DNA from: Ollibium composti
Lineage (GTDB): Bacteria > Pseudomonadota > Alphaproteobacteria > Rhizobiales > Rhizobiaceae
Length of the DNA: 64,000 nucleotides
Direction: 5' to 3'
NCBI RefSeq assembly: GCF_004801285.1
Contig: NZ_SSNY01000004.1
Coordinates: 1 to 64,000, forward strand
Shown here piece by piece: positions 41,457 to 52,679 of this stretch. How positions within the stretch are numbered: position 1 is the stretch's first letter; each line of letters begins with the position of its first letter. The notes below the pieces were generated by a model, which was not told where the DNA came from, ran no database searches, and saw only the letters and a list, made by a program, of their open reading frames with translations. Made by a program: the position numbers and the translations under genes.

Positions 41457-42917
41457 TCAACTGACCCATGGCAGCGAGAAGGTCTTGACGTTGGTGTAGG
41501 ATTTCATCGCCTCGATGACGCCTTCCTTGTAGCCGTTGCCACTGTCCTTGATGCCGCCGAAAGGGCTCATCTCGATGCGGTAGCCGGGCACTTCCCAGAT
41601 GTTGACGGTGCCGACCTTCAGCCCGGCGATGTATTTCTGCATGCGGCGGAAGTCGTTGGTGCACACGCCCGACGACAGGCCGAAGGCGGTGGAGTTTGAA
41701 AGCGCGATCAGCGCGTCGTCGTCGTCGGGCGCGCGCACGATCGGCACGATCGGGCCGAAGGTCTCTTCCATGACGAGTTCGGACTGATGCGGCACGCGGT
41801 CGATGACGATGGGGGGCAGCAGCGCGCCCTGCCGGCCGGGATTGTAGAGGATGTCGGCGCCCTGCTCGGCCGCCATCAGGACGCGCTTCTCGAACAGTGC
41901 GGCCGCCTTCTCGTGCACGACCGTGCCGAGCTGGGTGGCCGGATCGCGCGGGTCGCCGAACTTGATCGCTTTCGCCCGCTCCAGCACCATGGGGACGAAC
42001 CGGTCGGCGACCTTCTCCTGCACCAGGATGCGCTTGACCGCCGTGCAGCGCTGGCCGGAGTTCTTGGTGGCGCCGGCAACCGCAAGGTCGGCCGCCTTGG
42101 CAAGGTCGTCGTCGGACAGGTCGTTGAGGATGATCAGCGGATCGTTGCCGCCGAGTTCCAGCACCTGGCGCCTGTAGCCGGCCTTCTGCGCGATCATCTT
42201 GCCGACCGGCACGCCGCCGGTGAAGGTGATGAGGTCGATGTTCTCGTTGGTGATCATCTCGTCGCCGATATCGCCCGGCCAGCCTGTCACGACCGACAGC
42301 ATTTCCGGCGGCAGGCCGGCCTCATAGAGCACGTCGGCCAGCATCAGCGCCGTCATCGGCGTCAGTTCCGTCGGCTTCACCACCACGCAATTGTTGGTGG
42401 CGATGGCCGGCGCCACCTTGTGCGAGACCATGTTGAGCGGATGGTTGAACGGCGTGATCGCCGAGATCGCCTTGAGCGGCTCGCGGATGGTGAAGATTTT
42501 CCGCTGCTTGCCGTGCGGGGTGAGGTCGCAGGAAAAGATCTCGCCATCGTCATGGATGACCATCTGGCCGGCAAGGGTAAAGACGTCGAAGGCGCGCCCC
42601 ACCTCATAGAGCGAATCCTGCTTGGAGATGCCGAGCTCCAGCGTGATCAGGTCCGACAGCTCGTCCTTGCGGCCGTTCAGCAGCTCGGCGGTCTTGAGCA
42701 GGATGCGCTGGCGCTCGTAGCGGGTCAGCTTCGGCTGATAGTTCGCCGCGATCTCGAATGCCTTGCGGGCATGTTCGGCATTGCCCGCCGGCACGGTGCC
42801 GATCACCGTGTCGTTCCACGGATAACGCACTTCCAACACCGTGTCGGCATCCACCTTCTTGCCGGCGATGCGCATCGGCTCGTGGCGGACCTTGATAGAA
42901 GGGTCGAGTTTGGTCAT
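41457..42917 (-). CDS. phnY: Phosphonoacetaldehyde dehydrogenase
   Basis: The 486-residue NAD-dependent aldehyde dehydrogenase has the catalytic cysteine in [11 protein letters not shown], the general-base glutamate in [10 protein letters not shown], and the NAD loop [10 protein letters not shown]. PhnY oxidises phosphonoacetaldehyde to phosphonoacetate. The assignment rests on the position between phnA and pbfA and on the PhnY-like substrate residues; other ALDH substrates are possible from motifs alone. The start at 42917 is 11 bp after the phnA stop. A much longer in-frame extension upstream is an antisense-like artefact of phnA. Confidence 0.9.
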   Translation of the reverse strand: MTKLDPSIKVRHEPMRIAGKKVDADTVLEVRYPWNDTVIGTVPAGNAEHARKAFEIAANYQPKLTRYERQRILLKTAELLNGRKDELSDLITLELGISKQDSLYEVGRAFDVFTLAGQMVIHDDGEIFSCDLTPHGKQRKIFTIREPLKAISAITPFNHPLNMVSHKVAPAIATNNCVVVKPTELTPMTALMLADVLYEAGLPPEMLSVVTGWPGDIGDEMITNENIDLITFTGGVPVGKMIAQKAGYRRQVLELGGNDPLIILNDLSDDDLAKAADLAVAGATKNSGQRCTAVKRILVQEKVADRFVPMVLERAKAIKFGDPRDPATQLGTVVHEKAAALFEKRVLMAAEQGADILYNPGRQGALLPPIVIDRVPHQSELVMEETFGPIVPIVRAPDDDDALIALSNSTAFGLSSGVCTNDFRRMQKYIAGLKVGTVNIWEVPGYRIEMSPFGGIKDSGNGYKEGVIEAMKSYTNVKTFSLPWVS

Positions 42918-42928
42918 GGCCCCAGTCC

Positions 42929-44188
42929 TCAGCCCACCTGCGCGGCGGCCATCACCGCGTAGTGGAAGGCGTCGAAGTTCCTCAAGGCCGGCTCGTTCGG
43001 CAGGTCCTTCATCAGCCGGTTGACGATGAACGGCACGGTCTGCTCGGTCAGCCCGCCATGCGAGCGCAGCGGCTCGTTGAGTGCGGCCAGGTTGTGCCGG
43101 TGCTCGGAAGTGCCGATGGTCTTGTTCTCGCCCGAGATCAGGATGATGTCGCCCATGCGGTCTTCCGGCAGTTCGAAACGGGCGCAGCCTTCCTCGCGGC
43201 CGAGCACCAGCGTGATGCCCTCGACCTTGCGCAATTTCTCCATCACCGCCTCGCGGTCGGCGCCTTTCGGCAGGTAGGCGGTGGCGAACGAGCCCAGCGC
43301 GCCGTGATGGACGACATAGGGATCGGTGATCGGCAGGATGACGCGCGCGGCCTCCTTGCCCAGCCACTCGTCAAGCAGGTCCTGCACGTAGACGACATTG
43401 GGGGAACCGTCGGCATGGTGCTTCGGCTTCATGCCGTGATCGGCCGTCACCACGATCGCCGCGCCCAGTTCATCCAGTTGCGCGAGGTACTTGTCGAACA
43501 TCTCGTAGAAGGCATTCGCTTGGCTTACGCCCGGCGCGTATTTGTGCTGCACGTAGTCGGTCGTGGTGAGGTACATCACGTCGGGCCGGAACTCCTTGAG
43601 CAACTGCACGCCTGCGGCGAAGACGAATTCCGAAAGCTCGGCCGAATAGACCTCCGGTACGGCCAGGCCAAAATGCTTGGACGCATTGTCGATGCCGTGC
43701 TCCTTCTTCGTCGTGGTGTCCGACTTCTCGGCCGAGAAGCACAGCGCCCGCCCGTCGTCGAACTTCAGCCCCTTGCCGAGCAGGGCGCGCAGCTTATCCT
43801 TGGCCGTCACCACCGCGACCCTGGCGCCGGCATCGTAAAAACCCTGGAAGACGGTCGGTGCGCGCAAAAACTTCGGATCGTTCATCATCACCTCCTCGCC
43901 CGTCGCCGGGTCGTAGAGGTAGTTGCCGCAGATGCCGTGCACTGCCGGCGGACGCCCCGTCGCGATCGACAGGTTGTTCGGGTTGGTGAAGGACGGGATC
44001 ACCGAATGGGCGAACCGCACCGTGCCCTTTTCCTTGATCTTCACCAAAGCCGGCATCAGCCCGGCCTTGATCGCCTCGTCCAGATAGGCCGGCTCGCAAC
44101 CGTCAAGGCAGATCGCGATCGCCGGCACGCGCGGCCACGCATAGCTGCGGCCGTTCACCGACACGGATACGGGAGACATCTGGTTCAT
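42929..44188 (-). CDS. phnA: Phosphonoacetate hydrolase
   Basis: The 419-residue protein is a member of the alkaline phosphatase superfamily. It has the metal aspartate in [12 protein letters not shown], the nucleophile threonine in [14 protein letters not shown], the ligand pair [10 protein letters not shown], and [11 protein letters not shown]. The last His ligand is in GTSEHRHNL. It cleaves phosphonoacetate to acetate and phosphate, the C-P bond-breaking step. The start at 44188 is preceded by weak purines. It lies between phnW and phnY in one transcript. Confidence 0.93.
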   Translation of the reverse strand: MNQMSPVSVSVNGRSYAWPRVPAIAICLDGCEPAYLDEAIKAGLMPALVKIKEKGTVRFAHSVIPSFTNPNNLSIATGRPPAVHGICGNYLYDPATGEEVMMNDPKFLRAPTVFQGFYDAGARVAVVTAKDKLRALLGKGLKFDDGRALCFSAEKSDTTTKKEHGIDNASKHFGLAVPEVYSAELSEFVFAAGVQLLKEFRPDVMYLTTTDYVQHKYAPGVSQANAFYEMFDKYLAQLDELGAAIVVTADHGMKPKHHADGSPNVVYVQDLLDEWLGKEAARVILPITDPYVVHHGALGSFATAYLPKGADREAVMEKLRKVEGITLVLGREEGCARFELPEDRMGDIILISGENKTIGTSEHRHNLAALNEPLRSHGGLTEQTVPFIVNRLMKDLPNEPALRNFDAFHYAVMAAAQVG

Positions 44189-44246
44189 GGGCGTCGGTCC
44201 TCGGATTGAAAAAGCCGCGTCAAGCGGCGAAGTCTGGCGGTGGAAC

Positions 44247-45440
44247 TCAGGCGGCAAGCTTTGCGCGTTCGGCGATTGCCGTGGCGGGCGGGGCGGCGGT
44301 GTCGACGCCCATCTCGTCGAGCGACTGTTTCGCCGCCTCGACGACGCGGCGCATGACATGCTCGTCCATGCGGCCGATGCAGCCGACGCGGAAGGAATCC
44401 ACCACCGTGAGCTTGCCCGGATAGATGATGAAACCCTTGTCCTTCATGAGTTCGTAGAAACGGTTAAAGACAAACTTCTCATGCGCGGGGCAAAAGAATG
44501 TGACGATGATCGGCGACAGCCAGCGGTCGGACAACAGCGTCTCGAAGCCGAGTTCGCGCATGCCCGCCACCATCACGTCGCGGTTCCTGGTATAGCGCGC
44601 GCCGCGACCGGCGACGCCGCCTTCCGCCTCGTGCATCTTCAGCGCCTCGAGGAAAGCGGCGACGACATGCGTCGGCGGCGTGAAACGCCACTGGCCGGTC
44701 TTTTCCATCGCCGCCCACTGGGCATGCACGTCGAGCGACAGCGAATGACTGTTGCCCTTGGCGGCTTCCAGCGCGCTCTTTTTCGCGATGACGAAGCCGA
44801 AGCCCGGAACGCCCTCGATGCACTTGTTGGCCGACGACACCATCGCCTCGTAGCCGATGTCGTTGACGTCGAGCGGCACGGCGCCGAAGGCGCTCATGGA
44901 ATCGACCAGCAGCTTGCGGCCTTTGGCCTTCACGACCTCGGCGATCTCCGGAACGGGGTTGAGGATGCCGGAGCTCGTCTCGCAATGGATGGCGAGAACA
45001 TGGGTAATCGCCGGATCGGCGTCGAGCGCCGCTCCAACCTCGTCGCCACGCGGCGGCAGGTAATCGCCCTTGTCGATCAGCGTGTGCGCCCGGCCGAGAT
45101 ACTTCATCGTCTGCGCGGCGCGCAGGCCGTAGGCGCCGTTGGCCAGCACCAGCACCTTGCCGTCCTTCGGTACGAAGGAACCGAGCATGGCTTCGACGCA
45201 ATAGGAGCCGGATCCTTGCAGCGGCACGCAGTCGTATTCGCTTTTCCTGTCGCCGGTCAGCGCCAGCAGGCGGCGGCGCATGTCGGCGGTCATGGCGCGG
45301 AAATCGCCGTCCCACGAACCCCAGTCCTTCAGCATCGCCTGCTTGACCGAATAGGCGGTCGTCAACGGGCCGGGAGTGAGCAGATAAGGCTCGCCGAGTG
45401 CCGGAGGCTCGAAACCTTGTGCTGTTGCCGTGTCGGCCAT
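44247..45440 (-). CDS. phnW: 2-Aminoethylphosphonate:pyruvate aminotransferase
   Basis: The 397-residue fold-type I, class V aminotransferase has PLP lysine in VSSANKCIEGVPGFGFV and the aspartate in LLVDSMSAFG. It converts AEP plus pyruvate to phosphonoacetaldehyde plus alanine and is the entry enzyme of the pathway. The C-terminal ~20 residues are an Ala-rich extension. It is the first gene of the phnWAY transcript, divergent from the LysR gene with 120 bp between them. Confidence 0.93.
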   Translation of the reverse strand: MADTATAQGFEPPALGEPYLLTPGPLTTAYSVKQAMLKDWGSWDGDFRAMTADMRRRLLALTGDRKSEYDCVPLQGSGSYCVEAMLGSFVPKDGKVLVLANGAYGLRAAQTMKYLGRAHTLIDKGDYLPPRGDEVGAALDADPAITHVLAIHCETSSGILNPVPEIAEVVKAKGRKLLVDSMSAFGAVPLDVNDIGYEAMVSSANKCIEGVPGFGFVIAKKSALEAAKGNSHSLSLDVHAQWAAMEKTGQWRFTPPTHVVAAFLEALKMHEAEGGVAGRGARYTRNRDVMVAGMRELGFETLLSDRWLSPIIVTFFCPAHEKFVFNRFYELMKDKGFIIYPGKLTVVDSFRVGCIGRMDEHVMRRVVEAAKQSLDEMGVDTAAPPATAIAERAKLAA

Positions 45441-45528
45441 GGCCGGAACGCCTCCCGTCGCTGCTTGTTGTTCGCAGCCTTATAGGCGCCGGACAATGTA
45501 TTTGAAAAATCGTTATTTTGTATCTATC

Positions 45529-45547
45529 AATAAGCTGTATCTATTCA
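45529..45547. promoter_or_regulatory. Candidate phn regulator site 2 (phnW/LysR promoter)
   Basis: AATAAGCTGTATCTATTCA is related to the motif at 38634. TATCTAT also occurs twice here (45521-45527 and 45538-45544), 17 bp apart. The site is 13 bp before the LysR start and about 90 bp upstream of phnW, a typical place for LysR autoregulation and activation of the divergent operon. Confidence 0.5.
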
Positions 45548-45560
45548 AGAGGATGCCGCG

Positions 45561-46436
45561 ATGCGCTATGTCCAACTGCGCGCCTTTCACTACGTCGCCA
45601 TTTCCGGCGGCTTCTCCCGCGCCGCCGAGGAGCTCTTCCTGACCCAGCCGGCCATCTCCGACCAGGTGCGCAAGCTGGAAGAGGAATACGACATCCTGCT
45701 TTTCAACCGGCAGCGCAAGCAGGTGACGCTGACGCCGGCCGGCGAGAAGCTGCTGGCGATCACCCGCCGCATGTTCGACACCGAGAGCCAGGCGCTGGAA
45801 CTGCTTTCCGAATCACGGGCGCTGCGCGCCGGCACGCTGCGCATCGTCGCCGACGCGGCGCATCACCTGCTGCACATCCTCGGCGAATTCCGCAAGAAAT
45901 ATCCCGGCGTCAAGGTGACCATGCGGGCCGGCAACACCGAGACGGTCATCACCAGCCTGTTCAGCTACGACGCCGACATCGGCGTGCTCGGCGAAATCCC
46001 CACCGGCCGCGAATTCGAGATCGTCCGGCTGAACTCCACGCCGATCGTCGCCTTCGCAGCGGCCGGGCATCCGGCGACGAAGCGCGACAGCCTGTCCTTC
46101 GCCGAACTCGCTGCCCTGCCGCTGGTCATGCGCGAGCGCGGCTCGCGCACCCGCAAGAAACTGGAGCAAGGGGCGGCGGCGGCCGGCGTCGAGCTGAAAT
46201 TCGCCATCGAGGCGGAAGGCCGCGAGGCGGTGCGCGAGATCGTCGCCGCGGGCGCGGGCATCGGCTTCGTATCGGAGGCGGAATTCGGCAACGACACGCG
46301 GCTCGCCAAGATCCCTATCGACGGCCCGCCGATGCTGATGGACGAGGCGCTGGTGTGCCTGACCGAGCGCAGCCAGGCCAAGACCATGCGCGCTTTCTTA
46401 GACATCGCGCGCGCGATGTCGGCGCAGCCTGCGTAG
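45561..46436 (+). CDS. LysR-family regulator of the phosphonate genes
   Basis: The 291-residue LysR protein has its helix-turn-helix at about residues 15-36 (GGFSRAAEELFLTQPAISDQVRK) and an effector domain from residue 90. The position divergent from phnW suggests it is the AEP-responsive activator of phnWAY-pbfA and of the distant phnSTUV transcript. The effector is likely AEP or phosphonoacetaldehyde, by analogy only. The ATG at 45561 follows AAGAGG. It converges on the racemase-like gene that ends at 46458. Confidence 0.9.
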   Translation: MRYVQLRAFHYVAISGGFSRAAEELFLTQPAISDQVRKLEEEYDILLFNRQRKQVTLTPAGEKLLAITRRMFDTESQALELLSESRALRAGTLRIVADAAHHLLHILGEFRKKYPGVKVTMRAGNTETVITSLFSYDADIGVLGEIPTGREFEIVRLNSTPIVAFAAAGHPATKRDSLSFAELAALPLVMRERGSRTRKKLEQGAAAAGVELKFAIEAEGREAVREIVAAGAGIGFVSEAEFGNDTRLAKIPIDGPPMLMDEALVCLTERSQAKTMRAFLDIARAMSAQPA

Positions 46437-46457
46437 GACGCCGGCAGTTCCTTCGGC

Positions 46458-47489
46458 TTACAGCTTTTTCGGCCAGGTATCGGCGAGCCGATAGCCGGCA
46501 GGCCACGGGTCGCCGGGGTCGAGCATCACCTGATGCGTGCCGGTGATCCAGGCGCGGCCGGAAATCTCCGGCACGATGGCGGGCTTTCCGGCCACGGTCG
46601 TTTCGCGCGCGATGCGGCATTCGAAGGTGGAGCCGATGATCGAATGGCCGGTGAAGCGCTGGCCGGCCTTCATCAGCCCGCGCGCGTGCAGCACCGCCAT
46701 GCGCGCCGAGCAGCCGGTTCCCGTCGGCGAACGGTCCAGCTTGGCCGGCTGGATGACGACAGTGTTGCGGCCGTGCAGGACGCCGTCGCGTTCCTCCACC
46801 GGCAGCGTCAGCTGGCAGAACGAGATGTGATCCCATTCGGGGTTGTCGGGATGCGAGAAGCCGAGCTGTTCGTTGGCGGCGCGAGTGATCCTGATGCCGG
46901 TCTCGGCCAGTTCGCGCGCCTCGTCCGGCACCACCGCAAAGCCGAGCGACCGGGCGTCGGCGATAACGAAGCTGTCGCCGCCATAGGCGGTGTCGACGGT
47001 CAGCGTGCCGAGCCCCTCGACCTCCAGTTTCGCGTCCAGCCTGTCGGCAAAGGACGGCACGTTGGTGACTGTGATGCGCTCTGCCTTGCCATTGCGGCAT
47101 GAAGCGACGACCTCGACCAGCCCGCCCGGCGCTTCCAGCACCATACGGGTTTCGGGTTCCTGCATCGGCACGATGCCGCTGTCGAGCAGCACGGTGGACA
47201 CGCAGATGGAGTTGGAGCCGGACATCGGCGGCGTGTCTTCCGGCTCCATGATGATGAAGCCCATGGCGGCGCGCGGGTCCTTCGGCGGAACAAGCAGGTT
47301 GATGTGGCGAAAGACGCCGCCGCGCGGCTCGTTCAGCACGAAGTCGCGCAGCGCCTTGTCCCTGGCGATGAAATTGCGCTGCTCCCACAGCGTTTCGCCC
47401 GGCGGCGGCGCGACGCCGCCGACGATGACGTCGCCGACTTCACCCTCGGCATGGCAGGATACGATGTGGACGACCTTGCTCGTACGCAT
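46458..47489 (-). CDS. Proline-racemase-family enzyme with Ser/Cys active site
   Basis: The 343-residue protein belongs to the proline racemase superfamily, which includes 4-hydroxyproline 2-epimerase and trans-3-hydroxyproline dehydratase. The first active-site cysteine is replaced by serine (S90 in [10 protein letters not shown]), while the second is kept (C260 in [13 protein letters not shown]). Ser/Cys enzymes exist in the superfamily and have been linked to hydroxyproline epimerases and dehydratases, so plain proline racemase is unlikely. It follows the oxoamine-synthase-like gene after 40 bp and closes the peptide ABC operon, hinting at catabolism of an imported proline derivative. Confidence 0.75.
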   Translation of the reverse strand: MRTSKVVHIVSCHAEGEVGDVIVGGVAPPPGETLWEQRNFIARDKALRDFVLNEPRGGVFRHINLLVPPKDPRAAMGFIIMEPEDTPPMSGSNSICVSTVLLDSGIVPMQEPETRMVLEAPGGLVEVVASCRNGKAERITVTNVPSFADRLDAKLEVEGLGTLTVDTAYGGDSFVIADARSLGFAVVPDEARELAETGIRITRAANEQLGFSHPDNPEWDHISFCQLTLPVEERDGVLHGRNTVVIQPAKLDRSPTGTGCSARMAVLHARGLMKAGQRFTGHSIIGSTFECRIARETTVAGKPAIVPEISGRAWITGTHQVMLDPGDPWPAGYRLADTWPKKL

Positions 47490-47529
47490 GGGCTTTCCTC
47501 ACGCCTTCCGGCAACTCGCGCCTTTCATT

Positions 47530-48627
47530 TCAAAGCAGTTCGCGGATCGACGACAGCAGCCTGTCGATCTGCTCGGGCGTATGTTCGGAGAACACCGCCA
47601 GCCGCATCGCCGGCACGTCGGGCGCGTCCGAATAGCTGGACGCGCCGGCAACCCTGACCACGATGTCACGCTCGTTCAGCCCGGCGCGGATGCGCTCGAG
47701 ATCGACGTCGCCCTGCACCGAGACGATGGGCACCGGCGTCTCCGGAATGGCGAAGCCCAGATCGCGCAGGCCGGCGCGCATATGCTTGACGTTGCGCTTG
47801 AGGTTGGCGCGCATCGCCGGCGTCGTTTCCAGCAACCGCAGCGAGGCGACCGCGGCTCCGGCGGCGGCAGGCGGCGGCGGCGAGGCGCCGCGCATGATCA
47901 TGGCCTTGTCCTCGATCTTCGCCGCCAGCGCCGCGCTTGCCGGCACGATACCGCCCAGCGCGCCGAACGCCTTGCTCAGCGTGCCGGCGAAATGGTTGCC
48001 GTCGGTGCCGTCCAGTCCGGCCTCCTGTATCGAGCCGCGTCCGCTCGCACCCAGCACGCCGACGCCGTGCGAATCGTCGACGGCAAGCAGCGCGCCCTCG
48101 TAAGGGGCCATGGCCTTGCGGTATTCGGCAAGCGGCGCCAGCGCGCCGGTCGACGGAAAGACGCCGTCGCTCACCACCACCGGGCGCTGTCCGGCCTTGA
48201 CGTGGCGGGCCAACTCGTCGGCTAGACTATTCGCATCGAGATGGCGGAAGGGATGCACCGGCTTGCCGAGCGTCGGGATCGCGTCGCGCGAGCTGTAATG
48301 CGTGGCGGCATCGATGAAGATCAGGTCAAAATCGTCCTGCATGCCCTGCAAGAGCACCATCGGCCCGGTATAGCCGGAGATCGTCAGCACCACGTCCTCG
48401 GTGCCGAACCAGCGACGGAGGCTGTCCTGCAAGTCGTCATAGACCTGCATGAAAGCGAGCGTGCCCGGCCCGAGCCCGAAAGCCTTCGTTGCCGCGCACG
48501 CCGCCTCGATCACCGCCGGATGGCCGTGCAGGCAGAAGTAGCTGGTGCCGCAGAAGTAATCGACCTCGCGGCCGTCGATCCGCATGCGCGCGCCGAGCGG
48601 CGCTTCCATCGTGACCGGTGTGGCCAT
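47530..48627 (-). CDS. Alpha-oxoamine synthase-family PLP enzyme
   Basis: The 365-residue fold-type I protein resembles 8-amino-7-oxononanoate synthase and 2-amino-3-ketobutyrate CoA ligase. The His/Asp pair is in AVDDSHGVGVLG and the PLP lysine in AGTLSKAFGALGG. It lacks an obvious complete biotin operon neighbourhood, so biotin synthesis is unlikely. The gene is 31 bp after the ABC ATPase gene and before the racemase-like gene. A role in using an imported amino-acid-like compound is inferred from that. The ATG at 48627 is chosen because the family starts there; the upstream in-frame extension is arginine-rich shadow. Confidence 0.72.
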   Translation of the reverse strand: MATPVTMEAPLGARMRIDGREVDYFCGTSYFCLHGHPAVIEAACAATKAFGLGPGTLAFMQVYDDLQDSLRRWFGTEDVVLTISGYTGPMVLLQGMQDDFDLIFIDAATHYSSRDAIPTLGKPVHPFRHLDANSLADELARHVKAGQRPVVVSDGVFPSTGALAPLAEYRKAMAPYEGALLAVDDSHGVGVLGASGRGSIQEAGLDGTDGNHFAGTLSKAFGALGGIVPASAALAAKIEDKAMIMRGASPPPPAAAGAAVASLRLLETTPAMRANLKRNVKHMRAGLRDLGFAIPETPVPIVSVQGDVDLERIRAGLNERDIVVRVAGASSYSDAPDVPAMRLAVFSEHTPEQIDRLLSSIRELL

Positions 48628-48658
48628 TCTCAAAATCCTCCGATGGTCCGGGCAGGAC

Positions 48659-50682
<2,024 letters not shown>

Positions 50683-50683
<1 letters not shown>

Positions 50684-51573
50684 CAGCGTCCCCTCATCCG
50701 CGGATCGAACATATCGCGCAAACCGTCGCCGAGCAGGTTGAAGCCGACGGCGGTGATCAGGATCGCCAGGCCGGGGAACGTCGGATACCACCACTGGTCG
50801 AGCAGATAATCGCGCCCGGTAGCGACCATCGCGCCCCATTCGGCGGTCGGCTGCTGGGCGCCCAGCCCGATGAAGCTCAACGCCGATGCCGTCAGGATCG
50901 CTAGGCCGATGTCCAGCGTCGCCTGCACGATGATTGGCGCCATGGCGTTCGGCATGATGTGGCGGCGCATGATCTGCACGCGCGGCGCGCCGAAGCTCAT
51001 CGCCGCCTTGACATAGGGTTTCGAGCGCAGGCTGAGCGCCTGCCCGCGCGCCAGCCGCACATAGAAGGGAATGCGCACCACCGCGATCGCCAGCATGGCG
51101 TTGATGAGGTTCGGGCCGAGCGCCGCCGCCAGCGCCATCGCCATGACGAAGGACGGGAAGGATAGCACCACGTCCATGAAGCGCATGATGAGCGTGTCGA
51201 CGCGCCCGCCGACCAGGCCCGAAAAAGCGCCGATCACGGTGCCGAATCCCATCGATATGGCGACGATCGCCAGGCCGACCGTGACGGAGGTGCGTGCGCC
51301 CCACAGCACGCGCGAGAAGATGTCGCGCCCGACTTCGTCGGTACCGAAGAAATGCGCCAGGCTGGGCGCCGCCAGCCGGTGCAGGAGGTCGAGCTTGTCG
51401 GGATTGTAGGGCGCGATCCACGGCGCCGCGACCATGATGAACAGCACGACCACGATGATGCCCAGCCCAACCATCGTCAGCGGGCTGCGGCGCAGCTGGT
51501 ACCAGAGATAGCCGACGCCGGAACTTGACCTCGCCGGCGTCGTGCCCTCGGCCTCCGCGCTTTCGAGACTCAT
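50683..51573 (-). CDS. Dipeptide-type ABC transporter permease (DppC-like)
   Basis: The 296-residue membrane protein has an N-terminal OppC-like region and six helices. Its EAA loop is around YVKAAMSFGAPRVQIMRRHIMPN. The ATG at 51573 is preferred over one 33 bases upstream because GAGGTGAGC precedes it and it overlaps the DppB-like stop in TGATG. It works with the DppB-like permease. Confidence 0.9.
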
Positions 51574-52589
51574 CAGCTCACCTCCCGGATCTGCGGGTCG
51601 AGCCACATATAGACGAGGTCCACCGACAGGTTGAGCAGCACGTAGGCGGTCGAGGCGACCACGGTGAAGCCCATGATGGCGGGGAAATCGAGCGCGGTGA
51701 TCGACTGGACGACGTAGTTGCCCATGCCGGGCCAGGCGAACACCGTCTCTGTCAGCACCGCGCCGTAGAGCAGGTCGCCGAAGGCAAGGCCGATCATCGT
51801 CACCGACGGGATCAGCGCGTTGCGCAACGCGTGGCCGAACAGCACCGTGCGGCGCGGCAGGCCGCTGGCGCGCGCCGTGCGCACATAATCCTCCTGCAGC
51901 ACTTCAAGCATGGCCGAGCGAATCTGGCGTGTGACGATGCCGAGATGGACGAAACCCAGCGTCAGCGCCGGCAGGATGAGATGAATCAGCGAACTGCGCA
52001 GCGCCGGCCAATTGAATGTCAGCAGGGAATCGACGGTGTAGAAACCGGTGATCGTCGTCGGCGGCGCAATGCCGCTGGCGAGCCGCCCGGAGCCCGGCAG
52101 GATTCCCAGCCGGCCGTAGAACAGATAGATCAGGAGAAGCCCCAGCCAGAAGGCCGGCGTGGAGATGCCGGTGACCGAGATCGTTCGCGAGATCTGGTCG
52201 ATCCATCGATCCTTCGCCACCGCCGAAAGCACGCCGAGCGGAATGCCCACCGCGACCGCGAAGATGAGGGCTGCCAGCGCCAGCTCGATGGTCGCCGGGA
52301 AGAAGCGCTTGATGTCGTCGATCACCGGGCGCTGGGTACGGATGGAAATGCCGAAATCGCCCTGCGCCACCTGGCCGATATAGGTGACGTATTGCCGCCA
52401 CAGCGGCTGGTCGAGGCCGAGCTGGCGGCGCATGTTCTCGACGATCTCGTTCGTCGCCCTGTCCCCCGCCATCATCCGCGCCGGATCGCCGGGGATCATG
52501 TGCGAGATGACGAAGGTGACGACCGTCACCCCGAACACGACGAAAACGAGAAAGATCAGGCGACGCCTGATGATGCTGAGGAAGGACAC
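51573..52589 (-). CDS. Dipeptide-type ABC transporter permease (DppB-like)
   Basis: The 338-residue permease has six helices with the long periplasmic loop after helix 1 usual for DppB/OppB. Its EAA-type motif is YVRTARASGLPRRTVLFGHALRNAL. It starts 90 bp downstream of the binding-protein gene, and an 11-bp stem-loop lies in that gap. Confidence 0.9.
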   Translation of the reverse strand: MSFLSIIRRRLIFLVFVVFGVTVVTFVISHMIPGDPARMMAGDRATNEIVENMRRQLGLDQPLWRQYVTYIGQVAQGDFGISIRTQRPVIDDIKRFFPATIELALAALIFAVAVGIPLGVLSAVAKDRWIDQISRTISVTGISTPAFWLGLLLIYLFYGRLGILPGSGRLASGIAPPTTITGFYTVDSLLTFNWPALRSSLIHLILPALTLGFVHLGIVTRQIRSAMLEVLQEDYVRTARASGLPRRTVLFGHALRNALIPSVTMIGLAFGDLLYGAVLTETVFAWPGMGNYVVQSITALDFPAIMGFTVVASTAYVLLNLSVDLVYMWLDPQIREVS

Positions 52590-52614
52590 CGGTTACTCAC
52601 CCTGAACGATCGCT

Positions 52615-52641
52615 CTCCGCCGCTGCACGGCAGCGGCGGAG
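52615..52641 (-). terminator. Stem-loop between binding-protein and permease genes
   Basis: CTCCGCCGCTG (52615-52625) and CAGCGGCGGAG (52631-52641) form a perfect 11-bp stem with a five-base loop, 38 bp after the binding-protein stop. No U-run follows. It resembles the 3' stabilising hairpins found after periplasmic binding-protein genes. Confidence 0.5.
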
Positions 52642-52679
52642 CGTGGCTGGTGGCCGAGGCGTAAGCGCCTCTGCGTCCT

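Noticed and set aside
47530..48627. Biotin synthesis gene bioF
   Set aside because: No other biotin gene is present and the gene is packed into a peptide-transport operon, so only the family-level call is kept.
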